Positions 1-7,041 of a stretch of 23,958 bases of DNA are shown piece by piece (the stretch's first letter is position 1; every line of letters starts with the position of its first letter). A program made the position numbers and the translations under genes. Below the pieces are notes generated by a model. It did not search any database. It was not told the origin of the DNA and was given only the letters and a program-made list of their open reading frames with translations. The stretch comes from Chara braunii (taxonomy: Eukaryota; Streptophyta; Charophyceae; Charales; Characeae): positions 10,472,137 through 10,496,094 of the forward strand of contig BFEA01000002.1 in assembly GCA_003427395.1 (NCBI GenBank), given 5' to 3'.

Positions 1-23
1 CCCCCCCCCCCTCTCTCTCTCTC
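1..23. repeat. Poly-C/CT simple repeat
   Basis: Eleven C followed by CT dinucleotides at the very start of the window. Similar C runs occur at 4461-4476 and 6437-6454, a G run near 21342-21359, and the window ends in C. These runs are places where sequence length is unreliable. Confidence 0.9.
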
Positions 24-83
24 GTCTCTTTTCCCGCCATGTGCACTTGCTCGAACGCAGCTTAGAGCGCAGTCCATAGCGAT

Positions 84-176
84 GACCGATTGTAAACTGG
101 CCACGTGGACCGATTGTAAACTGGCCACGTGGACCGATTGTAAACTTGGCCACGTGGACCGGTTGTAAACTGGCCA
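84..176. repeat. 24-bp tandem repeat, about 3.8 copies
   Basis: The unit gaccgattgtaaactggcc plus acgtg begins at 84, 108, 132 and 157. Copy 3 has one extra T and copy 4 has one substitution and is cut short. Each unit boundary carries CACGTG, the core of plant G-box/E-box sites, so the array is a string of potential bHLH/bZIP sites. Function is inference; the periodicity is directly visible. It ends just before the target duplication of the SINE at 182. Confidence 0.9.
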
Positions 177-181
177 TTTCA

Positions 182-403
182 CCGACGGGCTTAGCTAAGT
201 TGGTGCACCCACCAACTGTTGAAATGCGGACCAAAGTTCGAATCTAGATGGAAGCAGATGAACATAAATTTTTCTGAATCACCTGGGGCCGGCCAGTTTC
301 ACGATGATGTGTCTCGAGGCTGTCGCCCTTTTAAAAAGGAGGAAAAAAAAGAGAGAGGAGGAAGAAAGAAAGAAAGAGGAACAAAAAAAACCCAAACAAA
401 TGT
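182..403 (+). mobile_element. tRNA-derived SINE, best-preserved copy
   Basis: The RNA polymerase III A box TAGCTAAGTTGG (192-203) and B box AGTTCGAATCT (235-245) are near-perfect and start 43 nt apart, as in a real tRNA. A unique body follows (roughly 250-330, containing CACCTGGGGCCGG), then an A/G-rich tail from about 333 to 390. The 8-bp sequence ccatttca occurs immediately before the element (174-181) and after it (404-411), a plausible target-site duplication. The same head and body recur on the minus strand at 3592-3780 and 1729-2004, which defines a family. Such elements are non-autonomous and rely on a LINE reverse transcriptase, which I do not see in this window. The open frames crossing it look like chance. 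Confidence 0.8.
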
Positions 404-454
404 CCATTTCAGTAACGCCGATATGCATGTCGTGGACGTCGTCGTTGATCGTGG

Positions 455-502
455 TCCACGTGCCAATCCACGTGGCAGTCCACGTGGCAATCCACGTGGC
501 AA
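455..502. repeat. 12-bp tandem repeat, 4 copies
   Basis: The unit tccacgtggcaa starts at 455, 467, 479 and 491, with one or two substitutions in the first two units. Each unit contains CACGTG or CACGTGG, as in the 24-bp array at 84-176. Because the period is a multiple of three it yields an Arg-Gly-Asn-Pro-like repeat in one frame, which should not be taken as evidence of a protein. Confidence 0.85.
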
Positions 503-714
503 TCCGTGTGATCGTCCGCGTGCTCTCGCGAAGACTTCTTATCGTCCATATCCTTTTGTCATCGTTTTCGCTCTCCTCTGCTTGTCCCTTACTTACCTTA
601 TCTGCATTCAATTTGTACCCTTGTCCGTCCGTTCTTACTGTATTATCCTTTATATCCTTCTTTTCATCCTTCTTTTATTTATACTACCTTCCTACTTATC
701 CTTATCCTCGTTAT

Positions 715-912
715 CCTTATCCTCGTACTGTCGCAAGGGTCATCAACCGACCTATGTCACCGCCTTTGTCTCCTGAATAGAACGCATGGGCATTATTCCT
801 GCAGCGCATCCTTATCCTCATGCCTTAGCAAGGGTCATCAACCGACCTACGTCACCACCTATGTCTCCTGAATACCTGAATAGAACGCATGGGCGTTATA
901 TTCCGGCAGCGT
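715..912. repeat. 95-bp tandem duplication
   Basis: The block from ccttatcctc at 715 is repeated at 810, sharing the stretch around aagggtcatcaaccgacc and ending near ttcc(t/g)gcagcg. Copy 2 carries an extra 8 bp (a repeated 'tacctgaa'). The end of each copy, gaatagaacgcatgggc, resembles the arm of the foldback family at 1897-1995 and 4818-4930, so the unit may have captured one arm of such an element. Confidence 0.8.
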
Positions 913-1028
913 GTACTTCCCTTTCAGATAGAGCATCCAGGACTGCCATGCGTACTACTCGGGGAAGGCTGCGCATGGTATGGTCTGCCACCACTCCCTT
1001 CACTCCTTTTTTTCATCCCTACTCTGTT

Positions 1029-1093
1029 GCAACAGGGCGAGGTCCCTCTTGCCCAGATCATCATCATTTTTTTGTTTTTATTTTTATTTTTTA
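1029..1093. repeat. Left 65-bp direct repeat flanking the atp1 insertion
   Basis: Starts gcaacagggcgaggtccctc and runs through an AT-rich tail ending ttaa. It matches 1275-1341 almost perfectly, differing only in the T-run and tail. The first 20 bases can fold (gggcgag against cttgccc) and resemble the end of the MITE at 2547-2645 (ggggcaaggtccca). Confidence 0.9.
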
Positions 1094-1095
1094 AT

Positions 1096-1274
1096 TGATT
1101 CATGTTTAAGAATTTGAGAAATCTGAATTTGATCTAAATAACCTTTGACAGCCGCATAAATAACAACAACTTGCTTTTCAATCGAGATTGGACTATATTG
1201 TGGTTGTTTCAACACTTCTGGTAGTCTCGCGCCACGGTTCAATAAATATTGAGTGGCAGCATCAAGATCACGAT
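1096..1274 (-). pseudogene. atp1: Nuclear fragment of mitochondrial atp1 (F1-ATPase alpha C-terminus)
   Basis: The minus strand encodes [16 protein letters not shown], then [25 protein letters not shown] and a final ISQI. This is the characteristic C-terminal helical part of the mitochondrial F1F0-ATP synthase alpha subunit. Only about 55 of some 500 residues are present, and the frame runs into flanking DNA at both ends (HRD before the homology; LKHESIKK then a stop after it), so it cannot make a working subunit. Codons are AT-rich compared with the GC-rich sequences nearby, as expected for organelle DNA. It most likely entered the nucleus as mitochondrial DNA (a NUMT). It sits between two copies of a 65-bp repeat (1029-1093 and 1275-1341). 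A plastid or bacterial origin is less likely because the residues follow the mitochondrial form. Confidence 0.85.
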
Positions 1275-1341
1275 GCAACAGGGCGAGGTCCCTCTTGCCC
1301 AGATCATCATCATTTTTTTTGTTTTTGTTTTAATTTTTTAA
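1275..1341. repeat. Right 65-bp direct repeat flanking the atp1 insertion
   Basis: Second copy of the 1029-1093 sequence in the same orientation, with a slightly longer T-run. The junction with the mitochondrial segment is abrupt, at cacgat/gcaacagg. Confidence 0.9.
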
Positions 1342-1380
1342 CGATCTTCGTGATCAATGGTCGGTAATGAAGAATCCAGG

Positions 1381-1714
1381 TAAAAAAAAAAAAAAAAGAC
1401 GAGGAAGCCGGAAAAGGAAAACAAGATAAGCAGGGAGCTTGCCACATGGGGCTTTGTGACTTGGAACTGAGTCTTTAAAAAAAAAAAAAAAAGGAAATGA
1501 AGACGAGTTTTTTTGTTGATGGGCGTGCGTGACAACCGTCAACACGTGTAAAAAAAAAAAAAAAAAAAGTAAAAAAAAGCTAAAAAGAGGAAGCCAAAAA
1601 CGCGAAAAAAAAAAGCAAAAAACGAAAAAGAGAATCCGGGAAAAAATGAAAAGGGAAAAAGAAAAAAACAAGAAACAAGCCGAAAAGCGTATTACGAAAA
1701 AATAGGGGATAATA
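1381..1714. repeat. A-rich low-complexity tract
   Basis: Repeated runs of 8-18 A separated by short mixed sequence. Open frames across it are Phe/Leu/Ser-rich artefacts on the minus strand. I see no gene. Confidence 0.85.
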
Positions 1715-1728
1715 CGTTCCTAGATCCC

Positions 1729-2004
1729 TTTTTTTTAAATTATTTTTATTATTATTTTTGTTTTATTTTAAAGACGGCCTTTAGATATCATCATATTGAC
1801 CTGACTTGACCGGCCCCAGGGCAATGCATAATGATTTTGTTCTCTTCATCTGAGGGTGGAGCTGGATTCGATCTTGAGTCTGTGTTTCATCAGTTCGAAT
1901 AGAACGCCTGGTCATTATTATAGCTGCATTTGGCCCATCTTTCAGTCCAGATGCAGTGATAATGACCGGGCGTTCTATTCGGGCGAAGACGGTAGGCCCG
2001 TTGG
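1729..2004 (-). mobile_element. tRNA-derived SINE copy, head interrupted by foldback element
   Basis: On the minus strand this copy shares the B box (plus-strand ggattcgatct, 1864-1874), the segment tctgtgtttcatcagttc, the body with tgaccggccccaggg, and a 3' A-rich tail (plus-strand T-rich 1729-1770) with the copy at 3592-3780. The A-box segment expected between cagttc (to 1896) and cggtaggcccgttgg (1990-2004) is replaced by the hairpin at 1897-1995. Imperfect flanking repeats (cgttcctagatccc, 1715-1728; cgctcctaaagccc, 2007-2020) look like a decayed target duplication. Without an A box this copy should not be transcribed by RNA polymerase III from its own promoter. Confidence 0.7.
1897..1995. 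mobile_element. Foldback (hairpin) element, family F
   Basis: Left arm gaatagaacgcctggtcatt pairs with right arm aatgaccgggcgttctattc, and the inner parts tagctgcattt and agatgcagtgataa extend the stem. The right end continues with cgggcgaagacggtag, whereas the matching left terminus is missing, so the element is asymmetric. The complete version lies at 4818-4930. It interrupts the head of the SINE at 1729-2004. Confidence 0.8.
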
Positions 2005-2040
2005 TGCGCTCCTAAAGCCCTAGTTCACTAGCTCTGTCTT

Positions 2041-2082
2041 TTCTTCTTCTTCTTCTTCTTCTTCTTCTTCTTTTTTTTTTTA
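2041..2082. repeat. (CTT)n microsatellite plus T-run
   Basis: About ten CTT units followed by a T-run of about a dozen bases. Simple sequence, no coding signal. Confidence 0.9.
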
Positions 2083-2117
2083 ATTACCGGGATGCTCCTG
2101 CCCACCCATCAAACCTG

Positions 2118-2538
2118 TAGAACTACCCCGCCATCCACTTGCCAGGGTCACCGCCCGCTGGCAGACCCTATCTATCGCCCAACCCAGCACCCGCGATTCG
2201 AGGTACAATGCACCGATAGATAGGGTCTGCCAGCGGCCGGTGACCCTGGCAAGGAGGCCCACCGTGATGATGCCTTGCAAGAACGCCCACCTTGATGATT
2301 CCTTGCAAGGACGCCCACCGTGATGATGCCTTGCAAGAACGCCCACCGTGATGATGCACCGATAGGCTCTGCCTGCGGGCGTGACCCTGCCCGCGGGTGC
2401 TGGGGGGGTTGGGCGATAGGCTCAAACCAACCCGCCACCTATAGAACTACCCTGCCACCCTTTTGGCAGGGTCACGCCCGCAGGCACACCCTATCGCCCG
2501 CCCAACCTAGCACCAGCGATTCGAGGCAGAATGCACCG
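2118..2538. repeat. Compound repeat block: 98-bp direct repeats with internal inverted repeats
   Basis: 2118-2215 and 2442-2538 are diverged direct copies, sharing tagaactacc, gccagggtca or gcagggtca, and gcgattcgagg...aatgcaccg. Within the first, 2141-2177 is the reverse complement of 2214-2250 with a single mismatch over 37 bp, giving a strong hairpin. Inside the second half, the stretch 2358-2420 (gataggctctgcctgcgggc) is inverted relative to 2470-2515. Three frames on the minus strand stay open only because of the repetition. This may be a composite non-autonomous element; I cannot name its family. Confidence 0.8.
2246..2357. repeat. 28-bp tandem repeat, 4 copies
   Basis: Units at 2246, 2274, 2302 and 2330, consensus cttgcaagaacgcccaccgt plus gatgatgc. 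A fifth, diverged unit (ccttacaaggacgcccagcg) lies at about 2655, beyond the MITE at 2547-2645. Units abut with no unique spacers. Confidence 0.9.
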
Positions 2539-2546
2539 GTATCCCA

Positions 2547-2645
2547 GGGGCAAGGTCCCACTTGCACGGATTAAGAGATTCTGGCCGTTGATCTTTGCTA
2601 TCGACGGTCAATATCGCTTAATTCGTGTAAGTGGGACCTAGCCCC
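2547..2645. mobile_element. 99-bp hairpin MITE with ggggc(a/t)aggtccca termini
   Basis: The left half (ggggcaaggtcccacttgca...) is the reverse complement of the right half (...gtaagtgggacctagcccc) along almost its entire length, including ggccgttgatctttg against tagcaaagatcaacggcc-like sequence at the centre. About 90% of the stem pairs, leaving only a tiny loop. No protein is encoded. It sits inside the repeat block, with a diverged 28-bp unit on its far side. A target duplication is not clear (at most 'ag'). Confidence 0.8.
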
Positions 2646-2739
2646 AGATCGTTCCTTACAAGGACGCCCAGCGTGAGGATGAGGCCTTCACACAGAACGA
2701 TGCTCCCCTGACTCCGACACCTTACCACGGCAAGGCAAA

Positions 2740-3430
2740 TAATCTTATGCAATATGCAATGCAATGGGCAGGCCTACTCGCTAACTTCATCAAATCAGCA
2801 TCCATGCCTTGAAACGCCCAAAGCAGCGGAAAAAAAAGAAAAGGCGGCCGAATTTGCATTTCTCTAGATTGATCTTGTACTTGGTGCTTCCGGAGAAGGC
2901 CTAGCACTACACTATATCTAAGTGCTCCGCATGTCCCGCCAGACTCCCACTAAAGACGAGTATATGGTCCAGGTACACGGCAATGAACTTGTCCCAAATA
3001 ATAATGAAATAAGAAGAATCTAATTCATGGCGTGCTGGAACGCTGTGGGTGCATTACAGTGGCCGAAGGGCATCACCACAAACTCATACAGACCGTACCT
3101 AATCTGAAATGCGGTTTTGTGCTGATCCTCTGGTCTAATCTGTATCAGGTATGATACCTGGACTTCAGATCTATCTTGTCTTGGTGAAGTATCTACGGGC
3201 CAGATCCCACTAGCAAAGAGGATTGGAATAAGCCTATGAATCTGGACGTGTTTTGTGGAGAGGTGCAAAACATTCTGATTGGTCTGCTTTTCTGCATCTC
3301 TGGGTGGAACACGTCCAGATTCAGCCGCTTATTCCAATCCTCTTTGCCAGTGGGTTCTGGCCCATCCTCCCTGCACTCTATCCAAGGGGTCGTAGATGGG
3401 GGGTATGCTTCGCAGTAGTAGGCTGATTGC
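2740..3430 (-). pseudogene. Decayed Ty3/gypsy reverse transcriptase fragment
   Basis: Read on the minus strand from 3430 downward, several frames give pieces of a Ty3/gypsy reverse transcriptase in the correct order: PPIYDPLDRVQGG (finger region), KIDLKS and IRPEDQHKTAFQIRYG (palm), MPFGHCNAPTAFQ, then the active-site stretch YLDHILVFS (plus 2955-2975) and KYKINLEKCKFGR. The family norm at the active site is Y-x-D-D; here the second aspartate is histidine, so the catalytic metal site is lost. At least four frame changes and a stop after the CNAPTAFQ segment confirm that it is dead. A 167-bp hairpin element (3197-3363) lies between the QGG and RYFTK segments. No gag, protease, integrase or LTR is visible next to it. 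Confidence 0.85.
3197..3363. mobile_element. 167-bp hairpin MITE inserted in the reverse transcriptase
   Basis: Arms gggccaga(t)cccact.gcaaag, continuing through gattggaataagc and aatctggacgtgtt, match the reverse complement of the right side over about 58 bp with about 7 differences. A second inner pairing (agaggtgcaaaa against cttttctgcatctct) leaves a loop of about 20 nt. The flanking sequence on both sides belongs to the same reverse transcriptase domain, so it inserted after, or into, that element. A clean target duplication is not resolvable; the right side has an extra 'at' or 'atc'. Confidence 0.85.
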
Positions 3431-3591
3431 AAAAAAAAAAAAGAAAAAAAAAGAAAAAAAAAAGAAAAGTAGGGCCTTTTTTTTGTATTTTTTTTTTCCG
3501 GGAGAAAATTAGTGCTAGCGCATAAACAAGTTGGCTCGTCGTCACAAATGCACTCTTGCGGAGTGGCTGATTTTTATTTTGTCATACTTAC
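3431..3591. repeat. A-run/T-run low-complexity sequence
   Basis: A-rich (3431-3468) then T-rich (3478-3498) simple sequence, followed by about 90 bp of ordinary sequence up to the poly-T of the SINE. Confidence 0.7.
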
Positions 3592-3780
3592 TTTTTTTTT
3601 TTTTTTTTTTTTTTCCCCTCCCCAAAGGGCGGCGACGTTGATATACTATCATTGAACTGCCCAGCCCCAGGTAATTCAGAGTTATTTTGTTGTGTTCATC
3701 TGATTGCATTTGGATTCGATCTTGGGTCTGTGTTTCAACAGTTCATTGGTGTGCCAACTGGACTACGGTAGGCCTGTTGG
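3592..3780 (-). mobile_element. tRNA-derived SINE, intact-looking minus-strand copy
   Basis: On the minus strand the A box TAGTCCAGTTGG (plus 3754-3765) and a B box ending ATCGAATCC (plus 3712-3722) start 43 nt apart, exactly as in the copy at 182. The loop reads TGTTGAAAC, so a GAA anticodon (Phe-type) is possible but unproven. The body (CACCTGGGGC-like at about 3663) is shared with the other two copies, and the 3' end is a 23-nt A tail (plus-strand T-run 3592-3614). The pure tail and intact boxes suggest it is younger than the copy at 1729. I could not see a convincing target duplication. Confidence 0.75.
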
Positions 3781-4323
3781 TTTATTTACCTTCCCCCCCT
3801 CTCTGGGACGCAGCCATTTCGACGGTGAGCCAGAGGAGAAATGTGCTTTGCGCACCCCTGCTTCACCGTTCATGGCTGTGTAATAGACGTTGAGGCACTC
3901 AGTCATTGAGTGAGTGGGCGGATTGGAGGTTGTGTGCATGACAGGGTGTGAAGTCTCTCATTCACTCTCACATCAACCAATCAACACAGTAATCTCTGGC
4001 GTGGCAAATCAATCTACGGACGAGAGAAGCCGAAATTGAAACCGAAATTCCCCTGACAAAGAGATCCACCGCGCAGAAAACCAATCTACACGGGCAGTAC
4101 CAATCTACACGGGCAGTAGCGCAGCCGCCTCTCAACCTACATCCACGTGGGCCGCCTTGTATGCAAGAGGAGGTTCTGAACAGGGGGAGTTGTAAGGAAG
4201 AAGATTAAAAAAAACGAATTCATTGTTTCCTTGTTTTCTTTCTCTTTCTTTTTTTCGCTTTTGCGCTCTGATGTTCTTGTGACAATATATATAAAAATTC
4301 ATCTTCAAAATGAAAACCCCACA
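3781..4323. other. Stretch without recognised gene; 19-bp tandem duplication at 4080-4117
   Basis: Mixed-composition DNA with no frame resembling a known protein. It contains a perfect two-copy repeat of accaatctacacgggcagt (4080-4098 and 4099-4117), and a T/C-rich tract near 4225-4262. Confidence 0.6.
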
Positions 4324-4410
4324 ACGCTGTTGGCTCAGTGGGATTAGAGCACCGGTGGTCGGTAGGAAATGCACATTGTGGTATGTGAGGTTGCGGGTTC
4401 AAAACTCAAT
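4324..4410 (+). ncRNA. tRNA-like sequence (pol III boxes), probable tRNA relic or SINE head
   Basis: TGGCTCAGTGGG (4331-4342) fits the A-box consensus, and GGTTCAAAAC (4396-4405) fits the B box. The following ATTAGAGCACCGG resembles a D arm and anticodon stem of a normal tRNA. The boxes start 65 nt apart, about 20 nt more than in a standard tRNA, so a working tRNA would need an intron or a long variable arm, and I cannot draw a complete acceptor stem. It is different in sequence from the SINE family above. Confidence 0.4.
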
Positions 4411-4460
4411 TACTCAATTGCTGCCGCGCTTGCATGTACACTGGTAACGCACAAGCCATT

Positions 4461-4476
4461 CCCCCCCCCCCCCCCC
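4461..4476. repeat. Poly-C run
   Basis: Sixteen consecutive C. Just downstream the strand becomes G-rich (4640-4710, with several GGGG runs that could form quadruplexes). Confidence 0.9.
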
Positions 4477-4817
4477 TTGGGATGAGACGTGGTAAGATTT
4501 TGTGCAGACACTGCGTGCGCACTGCCCAAGGGTTTTAGGTCCATGGTTGTATTGTAGTAAGCTGGATAGGGCCATAGGGAGGGCTGCTTGAGTGCTTGGT
4601 CTTAGGGGGTCTGAGGATCAGGGTCTTATCTTGGCTCCACCATGGACTGGAGGGCAGGAAGAGGGGGTGGGGAGGGGAGGATAGGTTAGGGTAGATTAAA
4701 AGGGGGAGGGTTTACTGCCTAGACTGTCGATGACCAAAACCTGCTAAAAACTGTCGAAACCGATACCTCTGCGTGGGCCCACTTGGACCCTCTGATCTGC
4801 CAGTCTCGCCAGTATGT
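4477..4817. other. G-rich stretch, no gene recognised
   Basis: G-rich sequence with clusters such as ggggaggggagg near 4670. No coding signal in either strand. Confidence 0.6.
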
Positions 4818-4930
4818 ACTACCGTCTTCACCCGAAGAGAATGCCCGGTCATTATAGCTGTATTTGGTGCAACTTTCAGTCCAGATACAACAATAATTAC
4901 CGGGCGTTCTATTCGGGTGAAGACGGTAGT
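4818..4930. mobile_element. Foldback (hairpin) element, family F, complete copy
   Basis: actaccgtcttcacccgaa at the left is mirrored by ttcgggtgaagacggtagt at the right. Pairing continues through agaa(t/c)gcccggt(c/a)attat and an inner tgtattt/agataca-like segment, leaving only gtgcaactttcagtcc unpaired. At 113 bp this is the reference copy for diverged relatives at 1897-1995, 9449-9514 and 10020-10083. Chance frames through it give a recurring SGEDG peptide that is not a protein feature. Confidence 0.85.
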
Positions 4931-6253
4931 CCATGGGGGTGCCATGGTCGAGCCTGCATACAGCTAGTATGTCTCCCGTCACTGTGGCACCCGTACGAGA
5001 GGTCCGCACAGAGCGAACTTAGAGACTACGTACACACAGAGATAACTTAGACTACGGTAGGGACCATCTTGGGGGGGATAATCCTACGCACACACCGTGT
5101 GTTAGTACGGGGTAGTACTGGGTACTTCTCTCATCCCACAGGTATCTCATGATGCCTGCGGGTGGTGCTTCATCCAGGTTGGGGTCTGTGGGAATTCCCA
5201 TTGGGGGAATTAGTTGGGACTCTGGATTCTTGGGGAGCCTGGGTTAGGAAGGCATCATGCTTAGGATAGGGGAGGGTGGGATGTTGCATTTTAGTGGAAG
5301 GGAATCAAAATTCATTTTTATCATTTTTGTTTCATAGTTTTGCTGTAATTAGAATTTAAGAGTGCCATATGAGGACAAAGGATCACAAAAATCTCTTTTA
5401 TTTCTCTCTATTCATCATACTCTATCTATTCATTTTTCTATTGTATAACGAATATATGAGATAATCAATAGTCTATGAAACAAAAACATAAATCTAATTA
5501 CTAGAAAAAGCACTNACTCATTTATACGAGAAAATTCAAAGGTTTGCTGCCCATAGAGTCTGCAGGATGAGGTATAGATGGGGGATGACTGCATATGCAT
5601 GGACCCCACCGGTTCCTGGGTCGTCCTTAACATTAGAGTTATGGGAGGGTAGTGTCTGCATGAAGACATTTGGGGGTTAGTTCGGTAAGTGTTGGCGCAG
5701 ATCACGACTTGCGATCTGATGAGCATTAGCGTAGGTCATCGTACCATGGTGCCATCCTGAGGTGATTTCCCAATGGATGGGTCCTCACAATCCATCTGAC
5801 CTCCAAATGGATGAGTACTACGGGCACCTCCTGAGGCCTGGCCACCACCCTCTACTACACCCTGGACCTTTTTATTTTGTTTTATCATCATTATTATTAT
5901 TTTTTTAAACAAGAAAATGCCACAACAACCGTCTGCTCGTCGAAAACGATGCAGCAATCAGAACTTGAAGTGGAGTCAACGATGAAGTCCAAACACACGA
6001 AGAGGTGGTCGCAATGCGTTAGATGGCAGCAGAGATCCCTCCCGCGCTTGAAGACCACCAGAAGAGACCCCGTCCAGGTCCGATGTCTATGACCAGGGGC
6101 ATAACGCCTTGATTGGGCTCCTTATGGGTGTAGAAAGATACAGCTATGGGTATAGGAAGATATAGCTAGTTATGGCAGCAATTTGTGTACGCGCATACTA
6201 GATATTCTACATGATATTTTATGTATCATGTCAGAGGTGCCCTTGAGGGCAGT
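4931..6253. other. 1.3-kb stretch without recognised gene; ambiguous base at 5515
   Basis: No frame over 100 codons and no family resemblance. It contains an AT-rich part (5290-5510), a single N at 5515, and a T-rich patch at 5870-5910. Possible small inverted segments near 5770-5815 are too weak to call. Confidence 0.6.
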
Positions 6254-6389
6254 GGCTGGTGGTGCCCACCTCCTTGTAGGGGTATCAGTTGTGGGGGAGT
6301 CATTGATGGTTATTACCACAAGCAACCGGAGTTAAGGTGGATTGTCACTCTGCACAACTGATACCCCTACAAGGTGGGGACCACCAGCC
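6254..6389. repeat. 136-bp inverted repeat (hairpin)
   Basis: ggctggtggtgcccacctcc at 6254 and following bases through ggggtatcagttgtg pair with cacaactgatacccc through ggggaccaccagcc (6353-6389), about 37-40 bp per arm with few mismatches. The loop (gtcattgatggttattacca...) is shared with the repeat family at 13820-13920, so the hairpin is part of that larger family rather than a free-standing element. Confidence 0.8.
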
Positions 6390-6436
6390 TGTTTGACGAT
6401 ATATCTGTTAGGGGAATCTGCAGATCATAGAGATTT

Positions 6437-6454
6437 CCCCCCCCCCCCCCCCCT
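6437..6454. repeat. Poly-C run
   Basis: Eighteen consecutive C; length likely unreliable. Confidence 0.9.
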
Positions 6455-6492
6455 CTCAAAGAAGCTCCATTCTATTCGTGAGGAGCAGCTCG

Positions 6493-6828
6493 TAGATTGT
6501 GGAGGGTTCAGTCTGCTGATGATTATGTTGGTGAAACTCGTGCGGTGCTGTCTGTATCAGCTCCCTCCTTCTCCGTTTTTTGTCCTTTTCTCCCTTTCTG
6601 CCTACCGTTGAATGACTATATATCGTCAAACAGAGCTGCCCGGTAAACTGTAGGCAGAGAGGGAGAAGCGGACAACAAACGAGGGGCTATGACAAACTGT
6701 TTCGTCGGAGTTTCCCCGACTCATCAGGAGGCTCAACCCTCAACAGTCTGCAGAATCCCCTAACTGATTACACTGTAAGTGGTAATCCACGTTAACCCCG
6801 GCTATGGTTAAGCATCAACGACTATTGC
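6493..6828. repeat. Interspersed repeat family P, head-to-head pair
   Basis: A diverged plus-oriented copy (6493-6615) meets a minus-oriented copy (6616-6828) at an AT-rich centre (gactatatatcgtc). The minus copy carries gcccggtaaactgtaggcag, gacaacaaacgaggggc, catcaggaggct, and further out the segment ctgcagaatcccctaactga. The same modules occur in direct orientation at 6918-7041, 13508-13593 and 13826-14162. Frames through it produce a recurring CPVNRRQR peptide, which is simply the repeat in translation. Confidence 0.8.
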
Positions 6829-6834
6829 GAATGA

Positions 6835-7024
6835 GAACTGCCCAGTAAACCGTAGACAGAGAGGGAGAAAAGGACAACAAACGAGGGCCTGTGACAGACT
6901 GTTTCATCGCATATAATGGGTTCAGCCTCCTGATGAGTCGGTGAAACTCCGATGAAACAGTTTGTCACAGCCCCTCGTTTGTTGTCCTCTTCTCTCTCTC
7001 TGCCTACGGTTTACCGGGCAGTTC
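6835..7024. repeat. Family P inverted pair, 75-bp arms
   Basis: 6835-6909 (gaactgcccagtaaaccgta...) is the reverse complement of 6950-7024 (...tacggtttaccgggcagttc) with roughly 90% identity. The arms are separated by 40 bp holding ttcagcctcctgatgagtcg. This would fold into a long hairpin RNA if transcribed. Beyond the right arm lies an AT-rich palindromic patch (7030-7070). Confidence 0.85.
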
Positions 7025-7041
7025 TGTTTGTGACGATATAT

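Noticed and set aside
219-780. Two plus-strand frames of 158-185 codons with basic and Arg-Gly-Pro repeats
   Set aside because: They run through a SINE, its A/G tail and the 12-bp tandem repeat; the peptide repeats are by-products of period-12 DNA.
1338-1671. Phe-rich minus-strand frames
   Set aside because: Translations of A-runs; low complexity only.
1891-1906. gttcgaat as an extra pol III B box
   Set aside because: It is the junction between SINE sequence and the foldback arm; the true B box is at 1864-1874.
2246-2357. CRISPR-like array (28-bp direct repeats)
   Set aside because: Units abut without spacers, and the context is clearly eukaryotic repeat DNA.
4712-5050. Recurring SGEDG peptides in several frames here, at 9435-9520 and at 9887-10110
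   Set aside because: All derive from the foldback family terminus gggtgaagacggta read in different frames; not a conserved protein motif.
6254-6389. Hairpin as a transcription terminator
   Set aside because: Eukaryotic context, no adjacent gene, and the loop belongs to repeat family P.
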